64,000 nucleotides of DNA from Herpetosiphon aurantiacus DSM 785 (GCA_000018565.1 CP000875.1:4169199-4233198); one strand, 5' to 3'. Shown: positions 1 through 8,625, numbered from the stretch's first letter. Numbers and translations: made by a program. The notes: generated from the letters alone by a model not told the origin.

Positions 1-201
1 ATTGGTCGCCATATGGGCGTGTTAGCGCCCGATGAAGTCTGCGTTTTCACTGGCAATCGCAACTTCCGCGGACGAATGGGCAGCCCAGGAGCCAATATCT
101 ACTTGGCCTCGCCTGAAGTTGCCGCCGCCACCGCCGTCACGGGCTACATCACCCACCCGCGCAATGTGCTCGATAGCACTGAGCAAGCAGTTTTCGCCTA
201 A
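1..201 (+). CDS. lysT: Homoaconitase large subunit, C-terminal fragment
   Basis: This is the last 66 codons of an aconitase/LeuC-superfamily large subunit; the gene begins outside the window. The motif [12 protein letters not shown] matches the conserved tail of LeuC/HacA proteins (TSNRNFEGRQG type), followed by an alanine-rich end with a GYITHPR stretch. The next genes (small subunit, homoisocitrate dehydrogenase, LysW set) make homoaconitase in the aminoadipate lysine pathway more likely than isopropylmalate dehydratase, but sequence alone cannot exclude LeuC. It forms a heterodimer with the product of the gene starting 28 bases downstream. Confidence 0.85.
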   Translation: MGRHMGVLAPDEVCVFTGNRNFRGRMGSPGANIYLASPEVAAATAVTGYITHPRNVLDSTEQAVFA

Positions 202-229
202 TTTTTGCAATTGCACAGGAGTCAGCACT

Positions 230-727
230 ATGCCACGGATTTGGGTTTTTGGAAATGATGTCAACACCGACCAGATGGTTCCAGGCCGTTATGCTCCCTA
301 CATGCTCGGCGCAAACGATGATGTGCGACGCTATGCCTTTATCGAAGCGCGGCCCGATTTTGCCCCCAACGTTCAGCCAGGCGATTTAATTATTGCTGGG
401 CCAAACTTTGGCTGTGGCTCAAGCCGCGAGTATGCTCCCTTGGCCTTGAAGCGCTGCGGGGTTGGCGCAATTATCGCTCCGCTGTTTGCCCGCATTTTCT
501 TCCGCAACGCCTTGAACTTGGGCATTCCCTGTTTCACCGCCGATCTTCGCGAGCAAGTTGCTGATGGCGATTTTGTGGATTTTGATTTGGCTGCTGGCCT
601 GATCACCAACAATGCCAACCAAATTCAACTACCACCACCAGAAGGCTGGATGCGTGAAGTCTGGGCTGAAGGCGGAATCGTGCCATTCTACCGTCGCCAT
701 GGTCGCTTTCCCGCGACAGGAGCCTAA
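230..727 (+). CDS. lysU: Homoaconitase small subunit (LeuD/LysU-like)
   Basis: The 165-residue protein has the swivel-domain signature of aconitase small subunits: VNTDQMVPGRY near residues 11-21 (substrate-specificity loop) and GCGSSREYAPLALK at 61-74. With the large subunit it should convert homocitrate to homoisocitrate via homoaconitate in the cytoplasm. The ATG at 230 is chosen because CAGGAG lies about 8 bases upstream at 216-221, and residue 1 matches the usual family start; the frame is open further upstream but overlaps the previous gene. Family length is normal (about 160-170). An isopropylmalate isomerase role is possible but less likely in this context. Confidence 0.88.
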   Translation: MPRIWVFGNDVNTDQMVPGRYAPYMLGANDDVRRYAFIEARPDFAPNVQPGDLIIAGPNFGCGSSREYAPLALKRCGVGAIIAPLFARIFFRNALNLGIPCFTADLREQVADGDFVDFDLAAGLITNNANQIQLPPPEGWMREVWAEGGIVPFYRRHGRFPATGA

Positions 728-729
728 AC

Positions 730-1725
730 ATGACCAGGTTGTGTTTGATTGCTGGCGATGGGATTGGCCGCGAAGTGGTGCAAGCAGCCCGCCAAGTGCT
801 CGAAGCCTTAGCAGTTCCTGCCGAGTTTGTTGAGGCCGAGGCTGGTTGGGAAACCTTTCAGCGCACTGGCAACGCCTTGCCCGAACAAACTTTAGCGGCT
901 GTCCAAGCGGCCAATTCAACCTTGTTTGGCGCAGTTAGTTCGCCATCGCAGCGGGTCGCTGGCTATCGCAGTCCAATTGTTGGCATGCGCAAAGCCATTG
1001 ATTTATATGCCTGTGTGCGGCCAGTCCAAACGCCACCGCTGGCCAACGCCCGCGCTGGAGTCAATTTGGTGGTGGTACGCGAAAATACCGAGGGTTTGTA
1101 TAGCGGCCAAGAAACCCGCGAGGGCGATGAACGGGCTACGGCGCAACGAATTATCACCCGCCAAGCCAGCGAACGGATTGTGCAATGGGCAGTCCAATAT
1201 GCCCAACGCACTGGCCGCCGCAAAATCACGGTGGTACACAAAGCCAATGTGCTACGCGAAACCTGTGGTTTGTTCCGCGAAACTGCACTGCGCGTGCTAA
1301 GCGATGCGCCCGATTTACAAGTTGAAGAAATGTTAGTCGATAACGCTGCTTATCAATTGGCGCGTGCTCCCGAGCGCTTTGAAGTGTTGGTCACCACCAA
1401 TTTGTTTGGCGATATTCTCTCAGATGTAGCTAGCGTTTGGGGTGGCGGGCTTGGTTTGGCAGCATCGGCCAATTATGGCACGCGCACGGCGGTATTCGAG
1501 CCTGTGCATGGTAGCGCACCGGATATTGCCGGCCAAGGCATCGCCAATCCCTTGGCAACCTTGAGCGCTAGCGTGTTGATGCTCGAATTTGTGGGCTTGA
1601 ACAGCTACGCCGAGCGTTTGCAAACTGCGATTCAAGCGGTATTAGCCAATGGGCCATATACGCCCGATCTAGCTGGCGCGGCGACGACTGCCGAAGTAGT
1701 GCAAGCCGTGATTGACCAATTTTGA
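730..1725 (+). CDS. Homoisocitrate dehydrogenase (isocitrate/IPM dehydrogenase family)
   Basis: This 331-residue beta-decarboxylating dehydrogenase should oxidise homoisocitrate to 2-oxoadipate with NAD. The N-terminal AGDGIG (residues 8-13), VVRENTEGLYSGQE (about 115-128) and a NLFGDILSD metal-site motif are visible. The ENTEG form resembles homoisocitrate and isocitrate dehydrogenases; isopropylmalate dehydrogenases usually carry ELTGG there. The start follows the homoaconitase stop by two bases, so the genes are translationally close. Substrate choice among homoisocitrate, isocitrate and tartrate-like acids is inferred from the lysine-gene context. Confidence 0.85.
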   Translation: MTRLCLIAGDGIGREVVQAARQVLEALAVPAEFVEAEAGWETFQRTGNALPEQTLAAVQAANSTLFGAVSSPSQRVAGYRSPIVGMRKAIDLYACVRPVQTPPLANARAGVNLVVVRENTEGLYSGQETREGDERATAQRIITRQASERIVQWAVQYAQRTGRRKITVVHKANVLRETCGLFRETALRVLSDAPDLQVEEMLVDNAAYQLARAPERFEVLVTTNLFGDILSDVASVWGGGLGLAASANYGTRTAVFEPVHGSAPDIAGQGIANPLATLSASVLMLEFVGLNSYAERLQTAIQAVLANGPYTPDLAGAATTAEVVQAVIDQF

Positions 1726-1726
1726 T

Positions 1727-1931
1727 CCACGAAGCGCACGAAGGACACGAAGAGGGTACGAAACCGCGAAGGACGCGAAGAACACGAAAGGGCGAGGGTT
1801 CAGGGGTCAGAGATCAGAGGTCAGGGAGTTTTAACGCAGAGGCGCAGAGAGTAAGGCTATAGACCTTTGGCTATTGGAATAATTAACGCCCCTCGCCCGC
1901 CGCAGTGGGCGAGGGGTGGGGGGTGAGGGAA
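1727..1931. repeat. Mosaic of five intergenic repeat modules (B-F-G-E-A)
   Basis: The gap between the dehydrogenase and lysW is built from modules that recur elsewhere in the window. Module B is a 9-base unit of CACGAAGRN type (1727-1790). Module F has GGGGTCAG/GATCAG units (about 1798-1830). Module G is CGCAGAGGCGCAGAG-like (about 1833-1852). Module E is a TATAG/GGCTATTGG type (about 1854-1878). Module A is a palindromic CCCCTCGCCCGCC/GGGCGAGGGG element (1887-1931). No gene is seen. The cluster splits an otherwise continuous lysine gene set and may contain a hairpin able to affect readthrough into lysW. Confidence 0.8.
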
Positions 1932-1972
1932 ATTCTCAATCCCGACCCCTATTCAATAAAGGATTACAAACA

Positions 1973-2140
1973 ATGAGCGCACAATGCCCAGAATGTGAAG
2001 CAACGATCGCGTTGGCAGCCGATATTTTGGATGGCGAGATTGTGCCATGCCCTGATTGCGGCGCAGAACTCGAAGTTGTCAGCCTGAACCCAGTTGTCTT
2101 GGAATTAGCACCCGAAGTCGAAGAAGACTGGGGCGAGTAA
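1973..2140 (+). CDS. lysW: LysW amino-group carrier protein
   Basis: The 55-residue acidic protein has the LysW layout: an N-terminal zinc ribbon with CPEC (residues 5-8) and CPDC (about 26-29), and the C-terminal EDWGE tail whose final glutamate is the carrier attachment point in this family. Lysine intermediates are linked through their alpha-amino group to the gamma-carboxyl of that glutamate, protecting it during later steps. The start at 1973 removes an upstream in-frame extension that lies in repeat DNA. It lies just upstream of lysX, as is usual for this carrier. Confidence 0.95.
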   Translation: MSAQCPECEATIALAADILDGEIVPCPDCGAELEVVSLNPVVLELAPEVEEDWGE

Positions 2141-2153
2141 GGGAGTTATGTCA

Positions 2154-3017
2154 ATGCGTGTAGGTATGTTATGTTCCCGAATTCGGGTTGAAGAAAAGCT
2201 GCTGATCACTGAGTTTGAGCGGCGCAATGTCCAATTTGAGCGGATTGATGATGATCAGACATGGTTTGATTTGAATGCTTTGCAAGCCAATCGCCAAGTG
2301 CGCGAACAATTTCCTGATGTGATTATTGAGCGTTCGTTGCACCATGGCCGAGCGTTGTACACACTCAAAACCTTGAACGATGCTGGCATTCCAACCGTCA
2401 ATAATTATGATGTGGCATTAACCTGTGGCGATAAATTTTTGACTACCCAAGCCTTATTATGCAACGGCGTGCCATCGCCCCGTTGTTTACTGGCTTACAC
2501 TCAAGATTCAGCGCTCGAAGCGATTGAAAGTTTGGGCTATCCGGTAGTGTTGAAGCCAGTAATTGGCTCGTGGGGGCGCTTGGTCTCAAAGATCAACGAT
2601 CGCGAAGCTGCCGAGGCGGTGCTTGAGCATCGCGATACCTTGGGCAATTATCAGCATGCCATTTTCTATATTCAAGAATATGTCAACAAACCAGGTGGTC
2701 GCGATATTCGGGCGTTTGTGGTTGGCGATGAGTGCATTGCGGCGATTTATCGCACCAGCGGACACTGGATCACCAATACGGCTCGCGGCGGCCAAGCATC
2801 AAACTGCCCAATCACGCCAGCCTTAGCCGATATTTGTATTGGCGCGGCCAATGCAGTTGGTGGCGGCGTAGTTGCAATCGATGTGTTCGAGACTGCCGAA
2901 GGTCGTTATTTGGTCAATGAAGTCAATTACACCATGGAATTTCGCAACAGCATCAGCACAACTGGAGTGAATATTCCCGAACGAATTGTTGATTATGTGC
3001 TAGCTCAAGCGCAATAG
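2154..3017 (+). CDS. lysX: LysX, LysW-aminoadipate ligase (ATP-grasp)
   Basis: This RimK-like ATP-grasp enzyme (287 residues) joins the alpha-amino group of 2-aminoadipate to the C-terminal glutamate of LysW. Visible features are the N-terminal [23 protein letters not shown] in the ATP-grasp core, and [13 protein letters not shown] near the C-terminus, the NEVN motif typical of LysX/ArgX. Two ATGs lie close together at 2148 and 2154. GGGAG at 2141-2145 is only two bases from the first but eight from the second, so 2154 is preferred. ArgX (glutamate) activity is an alternative, but lysine is favoured by the neighbouring homoisocitrate genes. Confidence 0.92.
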   Translation: MRVGMLCSRIRVEEKLLITEFERRNVQFERIDDDQTWFDLNALQANRQVREQFPDVIIERSLHHGRALYTLKTLNDAGIPTVNNYDVALTCGDKFLTTQALLCNGVPSPRCLLAYTQDSALEAIESLGYPVVLKPVIGSWGRLVSKINDREAAEAVLEHRDTLGNYQHAIFYIQEYVNKPGGRDIRAFVVGDECIAAIYRTSGHWITNTARGGQASNCPITPALADICIGAANAVGGGVVAIDVFETAEGRYLVNEVNYTMEFRNSISTTGVNIPERIVDYVLAQAQ

Positions 3018-3046
3018 GCGGCGGGCTGTAGCCATTTGAGGTTGTT

Positions 3047-4081
3047 ATGCTTTCAGTTTCGATAGTTGGTGGCTCGGGCTATGTCGGTGGTGAATTGCTG
3101 CGTTTATTGTTGGGGCATCCCCACGTCGAGGTGCGTCAGGTCACCAGCGAACGCTTAGCAGGCCAATATGTCTACAGCACTCACCCCAATTTGCGTGGTC
3201 GCACGGATTTACGCTATAGCCCGCAAAGCACGTTGGAGCCTTGCGATGTGTTGATTTTGGCCTTGCCGCATGGCTCAGCCGCCAAAAAGATCGAGCATTA
3301 CGCTGGCCTTGGTCAAGCATTAATCGATTGTTCAGCCGATTTTCGTTTGCGCGACCCCGAAGCCTATAGCCGTTGGTATGGCGAACCTCACCCTGCCCCG
3401 CAATGGCTGGAGCGTTTTGTTTATGGTTTGCCCGAATTGTATCGCGAGCAAATTCGCGCAACCCGCTATATCAGCGGTGTGGGCTGTAATGCAACAGCGA
3501 TTAACTTGGCCTTATTGCCGTTGGTCAAGGCAGGCTTGATCGATCAAACCAAGCCTGTGGTGGCGGAAGTCAAGGTTGGTTCGTCTGAGGCGGGCGCGGT
3601 TGCCAACGATGGCAGCCATCATGCCGAACGCTCAGGTGTGGTGCGCTCGTTTGCCCCAGTTGGCCATCGCCACACCGCCGAAATTATGCAAGCCCATGGC
3701 CTTGAAAATGTGCATATTTCGATCACATCGGTGGAAATGGTGCGCGGCGCTTTGGCAACCTGCCATGTGTTTACTCAAGGCTCGGTCAACGAACGCGATC
3801 TGTGGCGAGCCTATCGCGCTGCCGCTACCGAACAACCGTTTCTGCGAATTGTGCATGATCGCAGTGGCTTGCACCGCCATCCTGAGCCAAAAATCTTGGC
3901 TGGCAGCAATTACGCCGATATTGGTTGGGCACTCGATGAGGCGACTGGTCGCGTGGTTGCGCTGTGTGCCCTCGATAACTTGACGAAGGGCGCAGCCGGA
4001 ACCGCCATCCAATGCTTAAATTTGATGCATGGCTTCGATGAACGCTTGGGGCTGGAGTTTACAGGCTTGCATCCAGTTTAG
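3047..4081 (+). CDS. lysY: LysY, LysW-aminoadipyl phosphate reductase (ArgC-like)
   Basis: The 344-residue NADPH-dependent reductase converts LysW-aminoadipyl phosphate to the semialdehyde. It has an N-terminal Rossmann motif GGSGYVGGELLRLL (residues 8-21) and the catalytic cysteine C147 within SGVGCNATA, as in ArgC. The length fits the family. It begins 29 bases after lysX and is followed by a repeat cluster before lysZ. It could also serve arginine synthesis, as LysY/ArgC bifunctionality is known in some organisms. Confidence 0.92.
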   Translation: MLSVSIVGGSGYVGGELLRLLLGHPHVEVRQVTSERLAGQYVYSTHPNLRGRTDLRYSPQSTLEPCDVLILALPHGSAAKKIEHYAGLGQALIDCSADFRLRDPEAYSRWYGEPHPAPQWLERFVYGLPELYREQIRATRYISGVGCNATAINLALLPLVKAGLIDQTKPVVAEVKVGSSEAGAVANDGSHHAERSGVVRSFAPVGHRHTAEIMQAHGLENVHISITSVEMVRGALATCHVFTQGSVNERDLWRAYRAAATEQPFLRIVHDRSGLHRHPEPKILAGSNYADIGWALDEATGRVVALCALDNLTKGAAGTAIQCLNLMHGFDERLGLEFTGLHPV

Positions 4082-4106
4082 GCTATGGGTTGATAGTCCA
4101 TTTCGT

Positions 4107-4257
4107 TCCCTCACCCCCAACTGCGGCGGGCGAGGGGAGCACTTCTGAAGCGGTTCCCCCTCGCCTCGCGGGCGGGAGAGGGGGTCAGGGGGTGAGGGAT
4201 AGTAACCATTACATATAACCTTAACCCCCATCCTTCGTGCTCTTCGTGGATCAAATA
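4107..4257. repeat. Type A palindromic element followed by a type B repeat
   Basis: The lysY-lysZ gap holds a full type A element at 4107-4199. Its ends are CCCTCACCCCC and GGGGGTGAGGG, and each half contains its own GC-rich hairpin. A type B tract (CTTCGTGCTCTTCGTGGATC type) follows at 4232-4253 and runs up to the lysZ ribosome-binding site. No gene is present. It is the second repeat insertion inside the lysine gene set. Confidence 0.85.
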
Positions 4258-4269
4258 AGGATCATACAC

Positions 4270-5073
4270 ATGCTTGTAATAAAAATTGGCGGGGCAGCGG
4301 GGATTGATTATAGCAATCTCTGCGCTGATATTGCCCGACTTGCCGCCCAAGGCCAGCCAATCGTGCTGTTTCATGGTGGCTCAGATGGAGCGAACACGCT
4401 TGGTGAGCAGCTTGGACATCCGCCTCGCTTCATTACCTCGCCATCAGGCCACACCAGCCGCCAAACTGATCGGCGCACGCTCGAAATTTTTATGATGGCG
4501 ACGGCCTTGCTCAATCGCCAATTTGTTGAGCGTTTGCGCGGTTTGGGAGTCAACGCCTTAGGCTTATCGGGCATCGATGGCGGCTTATTACAGGGCACAC
4601 GCAAAACCAATGTTCGTGCGGTCGAACATGGTCGGGTGCGCGTGATTCGCGATGATTGGACTGGCAGCATCGATCAGGTTAATCGGGGTTTGTTGCAAAC
4701 CTTGCTGAGCGCAGGCTATTTGCCAGTCATTGCTCCATTGGCGGTAAGCAACGTGGGCGAACCATTAAATATTGATGGTGATCGCGGTGCGGCCAGTGTA
4801 GCCGTAGCGCTAGAAGCCGAAACGCTCTTGCTATTGACCAATGTCAGTGGCTTGTATCGCAATTTTCCCAACGAAAGCAGTTTGATTGGTCGCTTGCCGC
4901 GAACCGAATTAGCCCAAGCCACCGAAAAACTAGCGCAAGGCCGCATGAAGAAAAAATTGCTGGGCGCACAAACTGCGCTCGACGGTGGCTTGCGCCGCGT
5001 CATCATTGGCGATGGCCGCCGTGACCAACCAATTAGCGATGCCCTTGCTGGCCAGGGAACGATCATCGAATAA
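4270..5073 (+). CDS. lysZ: LysZ, LysW-aminoadipate kinase (ArgB-like)
   Basis: This 267-residue amino acid kinase phosphorylates the side-chain carboxylate of LysW-bound aminoadipate. The N-terminal MLVIKIGGAAG is the ArgB/LysZ phosphate-binding start; a glycine-rich FHGGSDGAN follows, and the C-terminal half holds LTNVSGLYRN and a KLAQGRMKKK segment of the nucleotide site. The ATG at 4270 has AAGGA at 4257-4261. Longer in-frame starts fall within repeat DNA and lack the conserved beginning. The gene ends 26 bases before lysJ. Confidence 0.93.
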   Translation: MLVIKIGGAAGIDYSNLCADIARLAAQGQPIVLFHGGSDGANTLGEQLGHPPRFITSPSGHTSRQTDRRTLEIFMMATALLNRQFVERLRGLGVNALGLSGIDGGLLQGTRKTNVRAVEHGRVRVIRDDWTGSIDQVNRGLLQTLLSAGYLPVIAPLAVSNVGEPLNIDGDRGAASVAVALEAETLLLLTNVSGLYRNFPNESSLIGRLPRTELAQATEKLAQGRMKKKLLGAQTALDGGLRRVIIGDGRRDQPISDALAGQGTIIE

Positions 5074-5099
5074 ACGGCTGAGTTGCTAGGAACCAAACC

Positions 5100-6281
5100 A
5101 TGACTGAACAACAAGCATTTGCAGATTTAGAAGCTGCCCATAGCGCCGGAGTTTACGCCAAGCGTCCGATTACTTTGGTGCGTGGCAGCGGCGCAACCCT
5201 CTACGACGATCACGGCCAAGCTTATCTTGATTGTGGTTCAGGCATTGGGGTTGCCAACATCGGCCATTGTCACCCAACGGTGGTGCAGGCAATCGCCGAG
5301 CAGGCCGCAACCCTGACGGTTTGCCCCGAAGCCTTTCATAATGATCAACGGGCCTTATTGCAAGCCGAGTTGGTACAATTATTTCCAGCCGAATTTCAAC
5401 GGGTCTTTTTGTGCAACAGTGGCACGGAAGCAGTCGAAGCTGCTTTGAAATTTGCGCGCATGGCTACAGGCCGTACCGCGATTGTAGCAACCATGCGTGG
5501 CTTTCATGGTCGCACTTTTGGAGCTTTGAGCGCTACATGGGAGAGTCACTACCGCGAGCCATTTATGCCGCTTGTGCCCGATTTTAGCCATATTCCCTAC
5601 AATAATATCGAGCGTTTGCAAAACGCTATTACTGAGCAAACTGCTGCGTTGATTGTTGAAATTATCCAAGGCGAGGGCGGCATTCGCCCGGCAACCGCTG
5701 AATTTTTGCAAGCAGCCCAAACAATTTGCCGCGAACGCGGAGCTTTATTGATTCTCGATGAAGTCCAAACTGGCTTTGGCCGTACTGGGCGAATGTTTGC
5801 ATTTGAGCATTTTGACTTAGAGCCAGACTTCGTTTGTTTGGCCAAGGCCTTGGGCGGGGGCATGCCAATGGGCGCGGTGGTGATCAACCAGCGAGTTGGC
5901 GCATTGGCGACTGGCACGCATGGCTCGACCTTTGGCGGCAACCCTTTGGCGTGTGCAGCGGCGCGGGCTTCGCTGCGGGTAATTCGTGAAGAACAATTGG
6001 TCGATCAAACTGCCGAAAAAGGCGATTGGCTGCTCGCTCAATTACGTTCAATCAACTCGCCCAAAATTCGCGAGGTGCGCGGGTTAGGCTTGATGGTGGG
6101 CATTGAACTCAAGGAAAAAGTTGCGCCCTATCTACAAAAATTGATGAACCAGCATCAGATTATTGCGCTCAATTCGGGCAGCAATGTGTTGCGCTTGCTC
6201 CCGCCGTTGGTGATTAATTGGGCTGAATTAGAACGCTTAGTGGCAACCTTACGCAGCATCTTCGAGGAGCCAAGCGCATGA
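5100..6281 (+). CDS. lysJ: LysJ, LysW-aminoadipate semialdehyde transaminase
   Basis: A 393-residue class III PLP aminotransferase that converts the LysW-bound semialdehyde to LysW-lysine with glutamate as donor. The LDEVQTGFGRTG motif and the PLP lysine K249 in CLAKALGGGMPMGA are clear, and NSGTEAVEAALKFAR binds cofactor phosphate. Length matches ArgD/LysJ. Its stop overlaps the lysK start (ATGA), which indicates translational coupling. ArgD activity in arginine synthesis is a possible second role. Confidence 0.93.
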   Translation: MTEQQAFADLEAAHSAGVYAKRPITLVRGSGATLYDDHGQAYLDCGSGIGVANIGHCHPTVVQAIAEQAATLTVCPEAFHNDQRALLQAELVQLFPAEFQRVFLCNSGTEAVEAALKFARMATGRTAIVATMRGFHGRTFGALSATWESHYREPFMPLVPDFSHIPYNNIERLQNAITEQTAALIVEIIQGEGGIRPATAEFLQAAQTICRERGALLILDEVQTGFGRTGRMFAFEHFDLEPDFVCLAKALGGGMPMGAVVINQRVGALATGTHGSTFGGNPLACAAARASLRVIREEQLVDQTAEKGDWLLAQLRSINSPKIREVRGLGLMVGIELKEKVAPYLQKLMNQHQIIALNSGSNVLRLLPPLVINWAELERLVATLRSIFEEPSA

Positions 6282-7333
6282 ACGATCAACAAGCTTTGCA
6301 GTTAATTGAGGCCATGGTGGCAACACCCAGTGTTTCGGGCGACGAGGCCGCAATCGCCCAATTGTTGGTTGAGCAGATGAATCAACTTGGCTTCGATGCC
6401 CATATTGATGCGGTTGGCAATGCAGTTGGCGTGATTGGCGCTGCTGCTGAAACCGTCGTGTTGCTCGGACATATGGATACCGTGCCGGGCAATATTCCAG
6501 TCGAAGTGCGCGATGGCGAGCTATGGGGGCGCGGTGCTGTCGATGCTAAAGGCTCGTTAGCCACGTTTATCGCTGCCGCCGCCCGCGCTCATGCCGAACA
6601 ACGCCTAACCTATCGGGTAATTGTGGTTGGTTGCGTCGAAGAAGAAGTTGCTTCATCCAAAGGTGCGCATTTTGTAGCCCAAACCATGGCTGCGCCACTT
6701 TGGTGCATCGTGGGCGAACCAAGCGGCGCAGATCGGCTCACCTTAGGCTACAAAGGCAACTTGCGAGCGCAAATTCGCATCGAGCAAGATGCGGCCCATT
6801 CGGCCCACGCCAGCCACACCGCCGCCGAACATGGCTGTGAATTATGGCAAGCGATCGCCCAACATGCTTATTCGATCAACCAAGGTCGCGAACGAGCTTT
6901 CGATCAATTGCTGCCAAGTTTGGTAAAAATTGAATCAGGTGGCGATGGCTTGCGCGATTGGTGCGAATTGCTAGTCAATGTCCGTTTGCCGTTAGATCTT
7001 GATCCGGCGGCCTATACTGCGATGCTGCAACAACTGCTGCCCAATTATGCCCATTTAAAGGTAAGCGGCGCAACGCCCGCGTTTAGTAGCGAACGCACAT
7101 CAAGCATTGCGCGGCGCTTTGGGCGGGTGTTTCGCGCCAACGGCCAGCAACCGCGCTATGTGCAAAAAACTGGCACCGCCGACATGAATGTAGTTGGGCC
7201 AGCCTGGGGATGCCCAGTTGTCGCCTATGGTCCAGGCGATGCAGCGCTTGATCATACGCCCCAAGAGCGCTTGCCCTTGGCCGAATATTTACAAGCGATC
7301 GCGGTATTGACAGCAGTTTTGAGCAACGATTAA
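6278..7333 (+). CDS. lysK: LysK, LysW-lysine hydrolase (M20 family)
   Basis: The 351-residue M20 metallopeptidase-type enzyme releases free lysine from LysW. Metal and catalytic residues are visible: H65 and D67 in LGHMDTVPG, D89 in GRGAVDAKGS and the acidic CVEEEV catalytic region. It starts four bases inside lysJ and ends the lysine gene set; the convergent VOC gene abuts its stop codon directly with no terminator between them. The pathway from homocitrate to lysine in this window is complete apart from the homocitrate synthase, most of the homoaconitase large subunit and an aminoadipate aminotransferase, which would lie elsewhere. Confidence 0.92.
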   Translation: MNDQQALQLIEAMVATPSVSGDEAAIAQLLVEQMNQLGFDAHIDAVGNAVGVIGAAAETVVLLGHMDTVPGNIPVEVRDGELWGRGAVDAKGSLATFIAAAARAHAEQRLTYRVIVVGCVEEEVASSKGAHFVAQTMAAPLWCIVGEPSGADRLTLGYKGNLRAQIRIEQDAAHSAHASHTAAEHGCELWQAIAQHAYSINQGRERAFDQLLPSLVKIESGGDGLRDWCELLVNVRLPLDLDPAAYTAMLQQLLPNYAHLKVSGATPAFSSERTSSIARRFGRVFRANGQQPRYVQKTGTADMNVVGPAWGCPVVAYGPGDAALDHTPQERLPLAEYLQAIAVLTAVLSND

Positions 7334-7693
7334 TTATTCTTGAATTAACTCAAGGCTATTGCCATCGGGATCAGTCACGATTGCCGCTTTGATGCCGCCT
7401 GCGCTTGGTGGCGTGACGATCGTGCCGCCATGCTGCACCACTTTTTCGAGCGCTCGGGCTAAATCGGGCACACACACGTGAAATTGCAAGCGGCTTTGCT
7501 CAGCGACGACTCCTGCAATCGCATTCGGACAGAGCAATAAGGGAATATTGACCAAAAAACCTTCATACAGCGTGTGCTCGCCATGCTTAATCTTGCGAAA
7601 ATTAGTAAACAGCACTGAATTATAAAAGGCCGCCATTTGTTCGATATTCGTGGCAGCTAAGGTTAATTGGGTAAACGAAATTGGTGATTGCAT
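7334..7693 (-). CDS. VOC-family (glyoxalase/bleomycin-resistance fold) protein
   Basis: A 119-residue single-domain VOC protein with two beta-alpha-beta-beta-beta halves. An early FTQLTLAATNIEQMAAFY is the usual first strand and helix, and VTDPDGNSLELIQE is the typical last strand ending in a metal-ligand glutamate. The start at 7693 has GAGGAAG about 5 bases upstream; the in-frame extension further upstream has no such site. The substrate cannot be told from sequence. Its stop abuts that of lysK on the other strand. Confidence 0.85.
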   Translation of the reverse strand: MQSPISFTQLTLAATNIEQMAAFYNSVLFTNFRKIKHGEHTLYEGFLVNIPLLLCPNAIAGVVAEQSRLQFHVCVPDLARALEKVVQHGGTIVTPPSAGGIKAAIVTDPDGNSLELIQE

Positions 7694-7845
7694 CAGCTTC
7701 CTCACATAATTGTCTTTTGCTAGTGCCCATGCTACCATAGGCCAAGCCCAAACCACCGTTGGCAGCACCTCACTCTGGCTTCTGCACCCAGCAAGCCGCA
7801 TCGTACCCACCTGCATGTGGCTTAAATAATCGTTAATTTCACCGT

Positions 7846-7898
7846 AAAGCGTAGCTTTTAGACTACGCTTGTTTGCTCGATGGCCTAGAGTGGCCTAG
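7846..7898 (+). promoter_or_regulatory. Hairpin and 10-bp-spaced direct repeats ahead of mscL
   Basis: A perfect inverted repeat AAGCGTAG/CTACGCTT (7847-7854 and 7863-7870) is followed by two copies of TGGCCTAG at 7881-7888 and 7891-7898, one helical turn apart. They end four bases before the GGAGG ribosome site of mscL. No upstream plus-strand gene within 500 bases needs a terminator here, so the hairpin is more likely in the mscL leader or an operator. The role is inferred. Confidence 0.4.
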
Positions 7899-7914
7899 TA
7901 CCGGAGGATACGCG

Positions 7915-8298
7915 ATGTTTAAGGAGTTCAAGGAATTTGCCTTCAAAGGCAATGTTCTCGATTTGGCAATTGGGGTGATTATTGGGGCCGCTTTTGGCAA
8001 AATTGTCACAGCACTGGTTGATGTTGTGATTATGCCGATTATCAGCATCATTCTTAGCCTCATTCTCAATGATGTTAATATTGCAACATGGCAATTTTCG
8101 ATTGGGGCTACACCAATTATGATTGGGGTACTGATCAAAACCATTATTGAGTTCCTAATTATTGCGTTTGTGCTTTTCTTATTTGTCAAAGGCATCAACT
8201 CGACCCGCCGCAAGCAAGAAGTCGAAGCACCAGCCGCGCCACCACCAAGCGAAGAAGTGTTGTTGCTACGCGAAATTCGCGATAGCTTACAAAAGTAA
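7915..8298 (+). CDS. mscL: Large-conductance mechanosensitive channel MscL
   Basis: The 127-residue protein matches MscL closely: N-terminal [20 protein letters not shown] amphipathic helix, first membrane helix with the gly/ala-rich pore lining [12 protein letters not shown], a periplasmic loop with QFSIGATP, a second membrane helix and a charged C-terminal helix ending [14 protein letters not shown]. It opens under membrane tension to release solutes in osmotic downshock. The start at 7915 is set by GGAGG at 7903-7907. It appears monocistronic. Confidence 0.96.
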   Translation: MFKEFKEFAFKGNVLDLAIGVIIGAAFGKIVTALVDVVIMPIISIILSLILNDVNIATWQFSIGATPIMIGVLIKTIIEFLIIAFVLFLFVKGINSTRRKQEVEAPAAPPPSEEVLLLREIRDSLQK

Positions 8299-8323
8299 AA
8301 GCCCTCACCCCAATCCCTTTCCT

Positions 8324-8497
8324 TACAAGGGTAGGTTTCTGCTACGAACCACGGATAGGCTGGTTCATCGATGCATGGATGCCAGCCCTGATTGCCATTG
8401 AGGGGGTGCAGGGGGATTAAAGCCCCCTGCGTCTCCCGCCTTGAGGCGGGACGGAAGGGTGGTGATCACCCATGCGTATTAAAAACCTATCCTTGTA
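8324..8497. repeat. MITE-like element (type C), copy 1
   Basis: A 174-bp non-coding element bounded by inverted termini TACAAGGGTAGGTTT (8324-8338) and AAACCTATCCTTGTA (8483-8497) with one mismatch. Internally it carries a CCCGCC/GGCGGG hairpin and the palindrome GGTGATCACC. Related elements occur at 28573-28757 and, by termini, at 28376-28561. No reading frame was recognised, so mobilisation would need a transposase in trans. No clear target duplication is visible. Confidence 0.6.
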
Positions 8498-8572
8498 GGG
8501 ATTAAAGCCCCCTGCGTCTCCCGCCTTGAGGCGGGACGGAAGGGTGGTGATCACCCATGCGTATTAAAAACC
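8413..8572. repeat. 75-bp perfect direct repeat within and beside the type C element
   Basis: Positions 8413-8487 and 8498-8572 are identical by eye, at an 85-base period. The second copy therefore repeats the 3' half of the type C element just outside its right terminus. It suggests a local tandem duplication or replication slippage. The lipoprotein gene ends downstream at 8626. Confidence 0.8.
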
Positions 8573-8625
8573 CACCTTTGAAAGATAGTGGACTGGTGGG
8601 CGAAGAAATGAAAACTGATAGCGAA

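Noticed and set aside
1727-1790. CACGAAGRN tract considered as a CRISPR or binding-site array
   Set aside because: Units of 9 bases adjoin each other with no spacers, and similar tracts occur in many gaps; it is a dispersed simple repeat.
1727-1972. Lysine riboswitch before lysW
   Set aside because: The gap is fully accounted for by repeat modules and no conserved L-box core was recognised.
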